From Alloyangia pacifica (lineage in GTDB: Bacteria > Pseudomonadota > Alphaproteobacteria > Rhodobacterales > Rhodobacteraceae): a stretch of DNA of 64,000 nt. Shown here piece by piece: positions 8,911-17,111 of the stretch. Position numbers and translations under genes: made by a program. Location of the stretch: NCBI RefSeq assembly GCF_020524285.1, contig NZ_JAIVKX010000007.1, positions 186,001-250,000 of the forward strand. The letters are read 5' to 3'. The notes beneath the pieces are model-generated. The model was not told where the DNA came from. It saw nothing but the letters and a program-made list of their open reading frames with translations, and ran no database searches. Within the stretch, counting starts at the first letter, position 1, and every line of letters begins with the position of its first letter.

Positions 8911-9777
8911 TCAGTCGCCGAGCTTGGCGTGCACCTCGTCGAGGTCGATCTCTCCGATCGGCATCTTGTTCGCCGGGGTCTCGAAATCGTAGCGGAAGAG
9001 CTCGAAGTCGCGCTTGTAGATCTCGTAGACCAGATGCATCGACAGGTCGTCGAAGTAGTCTTCCACGGGGTGCGCGCGCTTCGGTCCGTGGCCCTCGGAT
9101 TCGTTGAAGCGCGGGATCGCCGACAAGTCGACCGGATGGCGGGTCTGCACCCGGTCCAGCACGCCCTGCATGCCTTCGTCGAATTTCTCGGTCCAGAAGA
9201 TGCGGTCGTAGCGCCCGCCGTTGACGATGAAGGTCGAGACGTGCCCGGACATGGCCGACCAGTGAATGTCGGGATCCATCGGGCGACGCCAGCGGATGGT
9301 GTCGCGGGCGAACAGCAGGAAGCGGCGGAACGAGCGGATCTGGTCGAACTCTTCCTTGCCGTCCGGCCCGCCGACCTCGATCCCGTATTTCTGCACCAGC
9401 AGCGGCACGAGGTTGCCACGGTAGCGGTTGCCGTTGCGCTGTATTCCGCAGATCTTGTCGAAGAAGCTCGACAGGATGCGGCTGTAGGGGTTGCGCACGG
9501 CGGTGAACGCATAGGCGCTGTGGCTCTTCACGTTGGCGCGGATCGGGCCCTGGCTCTCGTCGCGGGCCCATTTGTGCAGGCCCTGCGCCGCATCATGGAT
9601 GTCGCCGTCGTAGAAGTCGCCATGGTCCGAGTGATACATGATCTGGCCGATCGTCGAGCAGGCGCATTTCGGCACCACGCGATAGACCATGCTTTCGCTC
9701 TCGGTCATCCATGTGCCCGGAAATCCCATACTGCCCGCTCCTCGAACCGCCCGGCTTGTCGCGGGCTCATTGGACAT
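8911..9777 (-). CDS. Sulfotransferase family protein
   Basis: This protein has 288 residues from the ATG at 9777; a TTG four codons earlier is possible. PKCACST (about 36-42) fits the 5'-phosphosulfate-binding loop, and RNPYSRILSSF (about 95-105) fits the 3'-phosphate-binding strand and helix of PAPS-dependent sulfotransferases of the Sulfotransfer_2 (carbohydrate sulfotransferase) type. No signal peptide or membrane segment is seen, so it is likely cytoplasmic. Its 5' end faces a glycosyltransferase gene 87 bases away, suggesting that both modify the same glycan; the acceptor is unknown. Its stop is 3 bases from the convergent DUF1285 stop. Confidence 0.8.
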   Translation of the reverse strand: MSNEPATSRAVRGAGSMGFPGTWMTESESMVYRVVPKCACSTIGQIMYHSDHGDFYDGDIHDAAQGLHKWARDESQGPIRANVKSHSAYAFTAVRNPYSRILSSFFDKICGIQRNGNRYRGNLVPLLVQKYGIEVGGPDGKEEFDQIRSFRRFLLFARDTIRWRRPMDPDIHWSAMSGHVSTFIVNGGRYDRIFWTEKFDEGMQGVLDRVQTRHPVDLSAIPRFNESEGHGPKRAHPVEDYFDDLSMHLVYEIYKRDFELFRYDFETPANKMPIGEIDLDEVHAKLGD

Positions 9778-9864
9778 GCAAAAAAGCAAAAGACATCGGC
9801 CTGTTCAATGTCTTCGCCGGGGTAAAGGTGAAGAAGCGGGCGAAAATTGGGCGGACCTCATCCT

Positions 9865-11439
9865 TTGGCGAAGATTGCCTTCATATTGCTGTGCCACAAG
9901 GATCCCGAGGCGATCATCAAGCAGGCGCAGAGCCTGACCGCCGTCGGCGACTGCATGGCGATCCATTTCGATGCCGGCGCCCCGCGCGCCGATTTCGAAC
10001 GGATCCGTGCCGCCCTCGCGGACAATCCCAACGTGACCTTCGCGCGGCGGGTGAAATGCGGCTGGGGCGCCTGGTCGCTGGTGCAGGCGACGCTGAACGC
10101 GGTGGAGGCGGCGCTCGAGCGCTTCCCGCGCGCCACGCATGTCTACATGGTCTCGGGCGACTGCATGGCGATCAAGACCGCCGAATACGCCCATGAGATG
10201 CTCGACGCGCGCGAGGCCGACTATATCGAGAGCGTCGACTTCTTCACCTCCGGCTGGATCAAGACCGGCTGGACCGAAGAGCGGCTGATCTACCGCCACG
10301 TCTTCAACGAGCGCACCCAGAAGCGGCGCTTCTACGCGATGTTCGAGCTGCAGAAACGGCTCGGGCTGAAGCGCAAGATCCCCGCCGACCTCGAGGTGAT
10401 GATCGGCTCGCAATGGTGGTGCCTGCGCCGCCGCACGGTCGAGGCGATCCTGAAGTTCATCGCCGGGCGCCCCGACGTCATGCGCTTCTTCCGCGGCACC
10501 TGGATCCCCGACGAGACCTTCTTCCAGACGCTGGTGCGCCATCTGGTGCCCGAGCGCGAGATCGAGAACCGCACGCTGACCTTCCTGATGTTCTCGGACT
10601 ACGGGATGCCGGTGACCTTCTACAACGACCACTACGACCTGCTGCTGGCGCAGGACTACCTCTTCGCCCGCAAGATCAGCCCCGGCGCGCTCGACCTGAA
10701 ACGGCGGCTCGGGGTGCTCTATTCCTCGGAGCGCGTGGCCTTCCAGATCTCCGGCGAGGGGCGGTCGCTCTACCGCTTCCTGACCGAGAAGGGGCGCGAC
10801 GGCCACCGCTTCGCGCCGCGCTTCTGGGAGACCGAAAGCTCGCTCGGGCGCGAGCGCGAGCTGCTGATCGTGGTCAGCAAGAAATGGCACGTGGCGAAAC
10901 GGCTGATCGGCCATATCCGCGATGCCACGGATCTGCCCTGCATCGACTACCTGTTCAACGAGGAGAGCTGCCCGCTGCCGGACCTCGGCGGCATCCAGTC
11001 GACCATGGACAAGCGCCACCGCCACCGCCGCGCGCTGATGCGCATGCTCTACGATTTCTACGACTGCGAGCGGCTGGTGATCTGCCTCGATCCGGGCAAC
11101 CTCGACCTGATCGAGGATTTCTGCCGCGACCGCGCCACCACGCGTATCCTGCAGATCGATTGCGCCTTCTCGGACGCCTTTCTTGCGGGGCACGCCAGCC
11201 GCATCGGGCTGGCGGGGGCGCGCACCTCCGAGACCGCGATGGCGCGGCTGGTGCCGGCGGTCCGCAACGATATCCTGCGCGAGAGCGACGCGCTGCGCGA
11301 TGCGCAGCTGCCGGGCCACCTGCACCTGCGCGAGCGCGACCCGCGCGAGGCGCAGGCGCAGGCGCTGGCAGCGTTCCTTTCGGTCTCGCCGGGCGTGGCC
11401 CGGCAGATCGTCTCCGACGACCAACTCTATTCCGATTGA
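9865..11439 (+). CDS. Core-2/I-branching-type glycosyltransferase with extra C-terminal domain
   Basis: This protein has 524 residues. The N-terminal part (1-280) begins MAKIAFILLCHKDPEAI and contains HFDAGA, HVYMVSGDCMAIK, GSQWWCLRR and IPDETFFQTL. These are typical of GT14-like beta-1,6-N-acetylglucosaminyltransferases (core-2/I-branching enzymes). The C-terminal 220 residues start LLIVVSKKWHVAKRL and look like a second alpha/beta domain; I recall such a domain as DUF5927/5928 in roseobacters, but this is not certain. No ATG fits: the TTG at 9865 gives the family-like N-terminus. It is divergent from the sulfotransferase gene, with a HIT protein gene 9 bases downstream. Confidence 0.78.
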   Translation: MAKIAFILLCHKDPEAIIKQAQSLTAVGDCMAIHFDAGAPRADFERIRAALADNPNVTFARRVKCGWGAWSLVQATLNAVEAALERFPRATHVYMVSGDCMAIKTAEYAHEMLDAREADYIESVDFFTSGWIKTGWTEERLIYRHVFNERTQKRRFYAMFELQKRLGLKRKIPADLEVMIGSQWWCLRRRTVEAILKFIAGRPDVMRFFRGTWIPDETFFQTLVRHLVPEREIENRTLTFLMFSDYGMPVTFYNDHYDLLLAQDYLFARKISPGALDLKRRLGVLYSSERVAFQISGEGRSLYRFLTEKGRDGHRFAPRFWETESSLGRERELLIVVSKKWHVAKRLIGHIRDATDLPCIDYLFNEESCPLPDLGGIQSTMDKRHRHRRALMRMLYDFYDCERLVICLDPGNLDLIEDFCRDRATTRILQIDCAFSDAFLAGHASRIGLAGARTSETAMARLVPAVRNDILRESDALRDAQLPGHLHLRERDPREAQAQALAAFLSVSPGVARQIVSDDQLYSD

Positions 11440-11448
11440 GGGTTTCCC

Positions 11449-11817
11449 ATGGCCTACAGCTACGACGACCAGAACATCTTCGCGAAGATCCTGCGGGGCG
11501 AGATCCCCAACAACACGGTGCTCGAGACCGAGCACAGCCTTGCCTTCCGCGATATCCGCCCGCAGGCGCCGGTGCACGTGCTGGTGATCCCCAAGGGCGC
11601 CTACGTCTGCTACGACGATTTCGCGCAGAACGCCTCGGACGCCGAGATCCTCGATTACACCCGCACCATCGGCAAGGTCTGCGAGATGGAAGGCTTGGCG
11701 GCGAACGGCTTCAGGCTGATTTCCAACGCCGGGGCCGAGGGGGTGCAGGAGGTGCCGCACCTGCACGTGCACATCCTCGCCGGCCGTCCGCTGGGGCGGA
11801 TGCTCGAGCACGGCTGA
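11449..11817 (+). CDS. HIT family (histidine triad) nucleotide-binding protein
   Basis: The protein has 122 residues, the usual length of HINT-branch HIT proteins. The N-terminal FAKILRGEIP (about 11-20) and the C-terminal triad HLHVHIL (H104, H106, H108) are intact. Such enzymes hydrolyse nucleoside phosphoramidates and aminoacyl-adenylates; the physiological substrate here is unknown. It starts 9 bases after the glycosyltransferase stop, so it is probably co-transcribed, although the functions need not be linked. A roseobacter-type intergenic repeat lies just downstream. Confidence 0.92.
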   Translation: MAYSYDDQNIFAKILRGEIPNNTVLETEHSLAFRDIRPQAPVHVLVIPKGAYVCYDDFAQNASDAEILDYTRTIGKVCEMEGLAANGFRLISNAGAEGVQEVPHLHVHILAGRPLGRMLEHG

Positions 11818-11827
11818 CCCGGGGCCG

Positions 11828-11883
11828 CGCTGGCGGCCTGCGCCGGACCGCCTCCGGCGGGCGTATTTTCAAAGAGAAGAAGG
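11828..11883 (+). repeat. Intergenic boilerplate repeat, copy a (CGTATTTTCAAAGAGAAGAAG)
   Basis: The stretch contains GCGCTGGCGGC followed after about 22 bases by GCGTATTTTCAAAGAGAAG. A second copy in the same orientation occurs at 63825-63871 (GCGCTGGCGGC, then CGTATTTGAAAAGAGAAGAA). It lies between the HIT gene and the convergent ABC ATPase gene, followed by a very GC-rich fold-prone region up to 11996. Sequences of this type recur downstream of genes in roseobacter genomes (recalled). The role is unknown, perhaps transcript termination or processing. Confidence 0.55.
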
Positions 11884-11996
11884 CGGGGGCGCGGCGCCCT
11901 TGCAGGGCCCACGTGCCGGGGCCCCGAATGGGGCGCCGCCGGGGTTCCGGCGCCGCCCTTTCATGCTTTCGGAAAATGTCTCGCCGGAGGCGCCCT

Positions 11997-12923
11997 TCAG
12001 GCGGCGGGGCGGCTGCGGGTCAGCTCGAGGAAGACATCCTCGAGGTCGGCCTGCTCGGTGCGCACGTCGCGCAGGCGGATGCCGCGCTCGCGCACGAGGG
12101 TCAGCACGTCCTCGGCCGAGGTCTCGCGCGCCTTGTAGCTGAGCGCGATCAGCCCGCCGTCGCGGCGCTCGGCCTTGATGCCGGGGGCCTCGGGCAGCAC
12201 CTCGGGCATGTCCTCGGGGGTGATCACCATGGTCTTGGCGTCGATGTTGCCCAGCAGGTTCACCGTGCTGTCGCGCGCCGCCACCTCGCCATGGTTGATG
12301 ATGGCGATCTCGTCGCACATCTCCTCGGCCTCCTCGAGGTAGTGGGTGGTGAGGATGATGGTCATGCCGCGCTCGCGGTTGAGCCGCCGCACGTTGCGCC
12401 AGAGCATCTGCCGCAGCTCGATGTCGACCCCGGCCGTGGGCTCGTCCAGCACCAGGATATGCGGGTGGTGCACCAGCGCCTTGCCGAGCAGCAGCCGGCG
12501 GCGCATGCCGCCCGAGAGCGTGCGCGCATAGGCCTCGGCCTTGTCCTCCAGCCCCACCAGTTCGAGGATCTCCTCGGTGCGGCGGTCGCGCTTCGGCACG
12601 CCGTAGAGCCCGGCCTGCACCTCGAGCGCGCCGCGCGGGGTGAAGAACGGGTCGAGGTTCAGCTCCTGCGGCATGACCCCGATCGAGGCGCGCGACTGGC
12701 GCGGGTTGCGGTCCTGGTCCCAGCCCCAGATCGACACCTTGCCGGCGCTCTTCACCACCAGCCCGGCGAGAATGTTGATCAGCGTCGACTTGCCCGCCCC
12801 GTTGGGGCCGAGCAGGCCGAAGATCGAGCCCTGCGGCACGTTTAGGTCGATGCCCTTCAGTGCCTGCTTGCCACCTGCGTAGGTCTTGCGCAGCCCCTCG
12901 ATGCGGATCGCGTCGTCACTCAT
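11997..12923 (-). CDS. ABC transporter ATP-binding protein (YadG-like)
   Basis: This 308-residue protein has Walker A LLGPNGAGKSTL (about 36-47), a Q-loop near VMPQELNLD, signature LSGGMRRRL (about 137-145), Walker B ILVLDEPTAGVD and an H-loop in TTHYLEEAE. A C-terminal extension of about 80 residues is typical of the DrrA/YadG exporter branch. The substrate is unknown and, unusually, no permease gene is adjacent; the partner must lie elsewhere. Its promoter would lie in the 74-base gap shared with the divergent zinc-finger gene. Confidence 0.88.
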   Translation of the reverse strand: MSDDAIRIEGLRKTYAGGKQALKGIDLNVPQGSIFGLLGPNGAGKSTLINILAGLVVKSAGKVSIWGWDQDRNPRQSRASIGVMPQELNLDPFFTPRGALEVQAGLYGVPKRDRRTEEILELVGLEDKAEAYARTLSGGMRRRLLLGKALVHHPHILVLDEPTAGVDIELRQMLWRNVRRLNRERGMTIILTTHYLEEAEEMCDEIAIINHGEVAARDSTVNLLGNIDAKTMVITPEDMPEVLPEAPGIKAERRDGGLIALSYKARETSAEDVLTLVRERGIRLRDVRTEQADLEDVFLELTRSRPAA

Positions 12924-12997
12924 GCCGAGCCTTGCTCCTTAGCCTGACTTGTCTCATAACGCAGGTAGTGCAAAGCCAGTGAAAAGGGAACCGGAGC

Positions 12998-13177
12998 ATG
13001 GCCACCGAGGCGCCCGAGACCAAACTCGTCGACAGCTACCGCATCGCCTGTGACGGCGGCGAGGGAGCACTTGGCCACCCGCGCGTCTGGCTTTCGGTGC
13101 CGCATGACACCGGCGTCGTCGAATGCCCCTACTGCGATGCGCGCTACGTGCACAAGGATTTCGAGGGCAAGGTCTGA
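12998..13177 (+). CDS. CHCC zinc-finger domain protein
   Basis: This small gene encodes 59 residues. C18, H27, C43 and C46 (in [14 protein letters not shown] and [11 protein letters not shown]) fit the zf-CHCC fold found at the C-terminus of the NDUFS6 subunit of mitochondrial complex I and in small free-standing alphaproteobacterial proteins. The family is expected to bind zinc; a link to respiratory complex I is family knowledge, not shown here. GGGAACCGGAGC precedes the ATG and supplies a GGAG ribosome-binding site. It is divergent from the ABC ATPase gene and is followed after 29 bases by the AEC transporter gene. Confidence 0.85.
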   Translation: MATEAPETKLVDSYRIACDGGEGALGHPRVWLSVPHDTGVVECPYCDARYVHKDFEGKV

Positions 13178-13206
13178 GCGCCCGCGCGGCCATCTGACCC
13201 CGGTAC

Positions 13207-14133
13207 ATGCTCGCCGTCTTTCTCAAGGTTCTTCCCTTCTTCGCGCTGATCGGCCTCGGGTACGGGGCCGCGCGGATCAGGTTCTTCTCCGAGCAGTCCG
13301 TTGCGGCGATCACCCGCTTCGTCTTCTACTTCGCGCTCTCGGCGATGCTCTTCCGCTTTTCCGCGACGCTGTCGATCTCCGAGATCTTCGATCCGCGTGT
13401 GGCCTCGGCCTATCTCTTCGGCACCACGGCGGTCTACGCGGTGGCCACGGTGGTCGGCTTGATCCGGCGGCAGGACGTGCAGACCACGGCGATCGAGGCG
13501 CAATGCGCGGCGATCGGCAACACCGGCTTTCTCGGGGTGCCGATGCTGGCGGTGCTGCTGGGGCAGGCGGCGGTGGGGCCGATCATCCTGATGCTGTCGA
13601 TCGACCTCATCGTCTTTTCGACATTGCTGGTCATCCTCGTCACCGGCTCGCGCGAGGGGCGCATCTCGCCCACCATGCTAAAGCGCGTCGGACTGGGGCT
13701 GGTGCAGAACCCGATGATCGTCTCGATCGCGGCGGGGCTCTGCGTCTCGGCCTCGGGGATCCCCTTGCCCGCGCCGGTCACCGAGTTCCTGGCCATCCTC
13801 GGCAATGCCGCGACCCCGGGCGCGCTCTTTGCCATCGGCGCCTCGCTGGCCTCGAAGAGCGCCGAGCGGCTGGCGGTGGCGGGCTGGCTGAGCTTCTGCA
13901 AGCTGGTGCTGCACCCGGGGTTCGTGGCCGTCGGCGCCTTCTTTCTCTTCCCGGTCACCAGCTACCAGGCGGCGGTGATGGTCTCGGCGGCGGCGCTGCC
14001 GGTGGCGGGCAATGTCTTCATCCTCGCGCAGCACTACGGCATCGCGCCGCAGCGTGTCTCGGCGGCGATCCTGATCTCGACCGTCGCGAGCATCGTCACC
14101 GTCAGCGCGGTGATCGCCTGGGTGCATCCCTGA
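13207..14133 (+). CDS. AEC family transporter
   Basis: This 308-residue protein has about ten hydrophobic segments spread over its whole length, in two halves of five. This is the auxin-efflux-carrier/malonate-permease layout, with characteristic NTGFLGVPM (about 100-108) and a later GNAATPGALFAIG motif. It is an inner-membrane secondary transporter, and the substrate (organic acid or other) cannot be inferred from sequence. The ATG at 13207 starts directly in the first helix. The next gene, fghA, is 102 bases away with its own AGGAG site, so it need not be co-transcribed. Confidence 0.85.
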   Translation: MLAVFLKVLPFFALIGLGYGAARIRFFSEQSVAAITRFVFYFALSAMLFRFSATLSISEIFDPRVASAYLFGTTAVYAVATVVGLIRRQDVQTTAIEAQCAAIGNTGFLGVPMLAVLLGQAAVGPIILMLSIDLIVFSTLLVILVTGSREGRISPTMLKRVGLGLVQNPMIVSIAAGLCVSASGIPLPAPVTEFLAILGNAATPGALFAIGASLASKSAERLAVAGWLSFCKLVLHPGFVAVGAFFLFPVTSYQAAVMVSAAALPVAGNVFILAQHYGIAPQRVSAAILISTVASIVTVSAVIAWVHP

Positions 14134-14235
14134 GCCATTGAGTCCCTGCCACCCGGCGGTCTTTCCCTTGCGCGGCGGCGCCTTGGCGGGGTAGCCCTTG
14201 GGCCGAACCGGAACTGGCGCAGACAGGAGTGCCCC

Positions 14236-15066
14236 ATGGAAACCATATCCGAGAACCGCTGCTTCGGCGGCGTGCAGGGCGTCTACAGCCACGCCTCCGA
14301 GGCCTGTGGCTGCGACATGACCTTCGGTCTGTTCCTGCCCGAGATCGCCAGGGACATGGAGGTGCCGGTGCTGTGGTACCTCTCGGGGCTCACCTGTACG
14401 CATGAAAACGCCATGACCAAGGCCGGGGCGCAGGCTTGGGCCGCCGAGGCGGGCGTGGCGCTGGTCTTCCCCGACACTTCGCCGCGCGGCGAGGGGGTGG
14501 CCGACGACGAGGCCTATGACCTCGGCAAGGGCGCGGGCTTCTACGTCAACGCCACCGAGGCGCCCTGGGCGCCGCATTTCCGCATGTGGGACTACGTGGC
14601 CGAGGAGCTTCCGGCGCTGATCGGGCAGGAGTTCTCTGTCGACATGGAGCGGCAGGCGATCACCGGCCACTCGATGGGTGGCCATGGCGCGCTGACGCTG
14701 GCGATGGGCCTGCCGGGCCGCTTCCGCTCGGTCTCGGCCTTCGCGCCGATCACCATCCCGACGCAGAGCGACTGGGGCCGCAAGCAGCTCGGCGCCTATC
14801 TTGGCGCGGATGAAAGCAAGTGGGCGGCGCATGATGCGACGCTGCTGATGCGCGAGAAAGGCTTCGACGGGCCGGTGCTGATCGACCAGGGCGGCAGCGA
14901 CCAGTTCCTGCACCTGCTGAAGCCCGAGGCGCTGGCCGAGGCGATGGCGGCGAAGCGGCAGGCGGGCAGCTTCCGCACCCAGCCGGGCTATGACCACAGC
15001 TACTTCTTCGTCTCGACCTTCATGGAAGAGCACATCGCCTTCCACGCCGAGGCGCTCTACGCGTGA
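14236..15066 (+). CDS. fghA: S-formylglutathione hydrolase
   Basis: This 276-residue cytoplasmic esterase of the D family has nucleophile motif GHSMGGHG with Ser146, the [12 protein letters not shown] block (about 49-60), and a C-terminal HSYFF supplying the histidine. It hydrolyses S-formylglutathione to formate and glutathione, the second step of glutathione-dependent formaldehyde detoxification. The first enzyme (a class III alcohol dehydrogenase) is not in the window. Length and motifs are normal for the family. An AGGAGTG site precedes the ATG. The stop overlaps the GTG start of the YaiI gene as GTGA. Confidence 0.93.
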   Translation: METISENRCFGGVQGVYSHASEACGCDMTFGLFLPEIARDMEVPVLWYLSGLTCTHENAMTKAGAQAWAAEAGVALVFPDTSPRGEGVADDEAYDLGKGAGFYVNATEAPWAPHFRMWDYVAEELPALIGQEFSVDMERQAITGHSMGGHGALTLAMGLPGRFRSVSAFAPITIPTQSDWGRKQLGAYLGADESKWAAHDATLLMREKGFDGPVLIDQGGSDQFLHLLKPEALAEAMAAKRQAGSFRTQPGYDHSYFFVSTFMEEHIAFHAEALYA

Positions 15067-15512
15067 CGCTCTACATCGACGCCGACGCCTGCCCGGTGAA
15101 GGAGGAGGCGGAGCGCGTGGCGACCCGCCACCGCCTGCCGATGGTGCTGGTGTCGAACGGCGGGTTGCGCCCCTCGCGCAATCCGCTGGTCGAGGTGGTC
15201 ACCGTCGCCGCCGGGCCCGACGAGGCCGACATGTGGATCGCCGAGCGCGCGGGCAGGGGCGACGTGGTGGTGACCAACGACATCCCGCTGGCGGCGCGCT
15301 GCATCGAGGGCGGCGCGCGGGTGCTGCGCCCGGACGGCGAGATCTTCACCCCCGGCAATATCGGCGCGCAGCTGGCGATGCGCGACCTGATGCAAGATAT
15401 CCGCGCTTCGGATCCTTTCTACCAGAGCGGGAAAGGCCGGAGCTTTACAAAGAATGACCGCTCCCGTTTCCTAAATGCACTAGAGCGCGAGGTGCGCGCT
15501 GCAGGGGACTAG
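15063..15512 (+). CDS. YaiI/YqxD (DUF188) family protein
   Basis: This 149-residue protein begins [13 protein letters not shown], with DIPLA at about residue 75 and the near-terminal [20 protein letters not shown]. This is the DUF188 (UPF0178) pattern. The family has a PIN/NYN-like acidic core, so a nuclease role has been suggested but not proven. The GTG start is supported by the 4-base overlap with fghA and by the family N-terminus. The HAD gene follows after 3 bases, indicating a four-gene operon from fghA to the hydrolase. Confidence 0.9.
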   Translation: MTLYIDADACPVKEEAERVATRHRLPMVLVSNGGLRPSRNPLVEVVTVAAGPDEADMWIAERAGRGDVVVTNDIPLAARCIEGGARVLRPDGEIFTPGNIGAQLAMRDLMQDIRASDPFYQSGKGRSFTKNDRSRFLNALEREVRAAGD

Positions 15513-15515
15513 GAA

Positions 15516-16136
15516 ATGACAATCGAAGCTGTTGTCTTCGACATCGGGAACGTGCTCATCGAGTGGCAGCCCGAACGATACTTTGATCGCCTTCTGGGCG
15601 AGGAACGCCGGCGGGCCATGTTCGCCGAGATCGACCTTCACGGTATGAATGACAGGGTCGATCGCGGCGAGGACTTCCGAAGCACCGTCTATGCGGCGGC
15701 CGAGCAATACCCGGACTGGCACGACGAGGTCCGGCATTGGCACGACAACTGGATCGAGCTGGCGAGCCCGGAGATCCCGAAGTCCGTGGCGGTGCTGCGG
15801 GCGCTCCGGGCGCGGGGCGTGCCGGTCTTCGCGCTGAGCAATTTCGGCATCGGCACCTTCGAGGTCGCCGAAAGGGCCTATCCGTTCCTCGGGGAATTCG
15901 ATCGCCGGTTCATCTCGGGGCACATGGGGGTGATCAAGCCCGACGCCGAGATCTACGCGCGGCTCGAGGCCGAGAGCGGGGTGGCGCCGGAGCGGCTGCT
16001 GTTCACTGATGACCGGGCAGAGAACATCGCCGCCGCCGCCGCGCGCGGCTGGCAGGTGCATCTGTTCGAGGGGCCGGAGGGCTGGGAACGCAGCCTGATC
16101 TCCCACGGGCTCCTGCCGGAGCGCGACGCCGCATGA
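15516..16136 (+). CDS. HAD superfamily hydrolase, YihX-like
   Basis: The protein has 206 residues. HAD motif I is VVFDIGNVLIEW (nucleophile Asp9; the second acid is replaced by Gly-Asn, as in the YihX/epoxide-hydrolase N-terminal subgroup). Motif II is ALSNFG, motif III lies in GVIKPDAEIY, and motif IV is LLFTDDRAENI. It is probably a cytoplasmic phosphatase of sugar phosphates or a similar small phosphate ester; the substrate is not inferable. It starts 3 bases after the YaiI stop and overlaps the next gene by ATGA. Confidence 0.87.
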   Translation: MTIEAVVFDIGNVLIEWQPERYFDRLLGEERRRAMFAEIDLHGMNDRVDRGEDFRSTVYAAAEQYPDWHDEVRHWHDNWIELASPEIPKSVAVLRALRARGVPVFALSNFGIGTFEVAERAYPFLGEFDRRFISGHMGVIKPDAEIYARLEAESGVAPERLLFTDDRAENIAAAAARGWQVHLFEGPEGWERSLISHGLLPERDAA

Positions 16137-17074
16137 GCTATGTGCTAGGTGCGCTCGGCGTGGCGCTCCCGCTGCTCGTGGCACTGCCGGGGATTGGGGA
16201 ATTCCGCCGCCGGCCGCTCAATGACACCTACCGTTCGGTGGCGCCCGGTCAATTCGCCCGGCTTTCGCAGGGCGACACGCATTATGTGCTGACGGGCCCG
16301 GAAAGCGGCGAGCTGGTGGTCTGCATCCACGGGCTGACCGCCCCTGCCGCGGTGTTCCACGCGCTGGCGCGCCATCTCGTGGCGCAGGGCAAGCGGGTGC
16401 TGATCTACGACCTCTACGGCCGCGGCTATTCCGCCCGCCCCCGCGCGCTGCAGACCCCGGCTTTCTTCACTCGCCAGCTCCACGAACTGCTCGCGGCGCT
16501 GAAGCTCGAGGGGCCGATGACCCTGCTGGGCTATTCGCTGGGCGCGATGGTGGCGGTGCAGTTCGCCGCGGAGATGCCGGAGCGGGTCTCGCGGCTGGTG
16601 CTGTTGGCGCCGGCGGGGATCGAGTCCGAGCTCTCGCCGATCGTCGACTGGACGGCGCAGAACCGGGGGCTGGGCGACTGGCTGTTCCACCTGGTCTTTC
16701 CCAAGGCGCACCGGCAGAACGTGATCGAAAGCTCCGACACCCGCAGCGAGGTGCCCGAAATCGACCAGTTGCACCTCGACGAGCTCGACCGGCGCGGCTA
16801 CGTGCGCTCGGTGCTGTCGAGCCTGCGCGGTTGCCTGCAGGAGCCGCAGGAGGCGCAGCACCGGCGCATCGCCGGGCTGGGCATTCCCGTGCAGGCGATC
16901 TGGGGCGGGCAGGACCGCATGGTGCCCGCCGGCACCATGGAGCAGCTGGCGTCGTGGAACCCCAACGTCGAGCAGCGGCTGATCGAGGACGCCTGGCACG
17001 GGCTGCCGCACACCCACGCCCGCGACGTGGCGCGACTCGTGCTTGGGCAGGAGCTGGCGCGCGAGTTCGGCTGA
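16133..17074 (+). CDS. Alpha/beta hydrolase
   Basis: This 313-residue protein has a hydrophobic N-terminus (about 1-20) that could be a signal anchor. It has an oxyanion motif CIHGLT (about 64-69), nucleophile elbow GYSLGA (about 126-131), the acidic residue near WGGQDRMV, and a late histidine in AWHGLPHTH. It is a lipase/esterase-type alpha/beta hydrolase related to proline iminopeptidase-like or MhpC-like enzymes; the substrate is unknown. It is translationally coupled (ATGA) to the HAD phosphatase, so both are made together. Its 3' end is convergent with the MFS gene. Confidence 0.87.
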   Translation: MSYVLGALGVALPLLVALPGIGEFRRRPLNDTYRSVAPGQFARLSQGDTHYVLTGPESGELVVCIHGLTAPAAVFHALARHLVAQGKRVLIYDLYGRGYSARPRALQTPAFFTRQLHELLAALKLEGPMTLLGYSLGAMVAVQFAAEMPERVSRLVLLAPAGIESELSPIVDWTAQNRGLGDWLFHLVFPKAHRQNVIESSDTRSEVPEIDQLHLDELDRRGYVRSVLSSLRGCLQEPQEAQHRRIAGLGIPVQAIWGGQDRMVPAGTMEQLASWNPNVEQRLIEDAWHGLPHTHARDVARLVLGQELAREFG

Positions 17075-17094
17075 AGCGGAAACCGCGGCGCCCG

Positions 17095-17111
17095 GCCGGC
17101 CTCAGGCCGGC
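17095..17111. terminator. Hairpin between convergent hydrolase and MFS genes
   Basis: A perfect 7-bp stem, GCCGGCC / GGCCGGC, encloses a TCA loop that is itself the MFS stop codon on the minus strand. It could help end transcripts from both sides. Neither side has a T run, so it is at best a weak or factor-assisted terminator. Confidence 0.3.
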
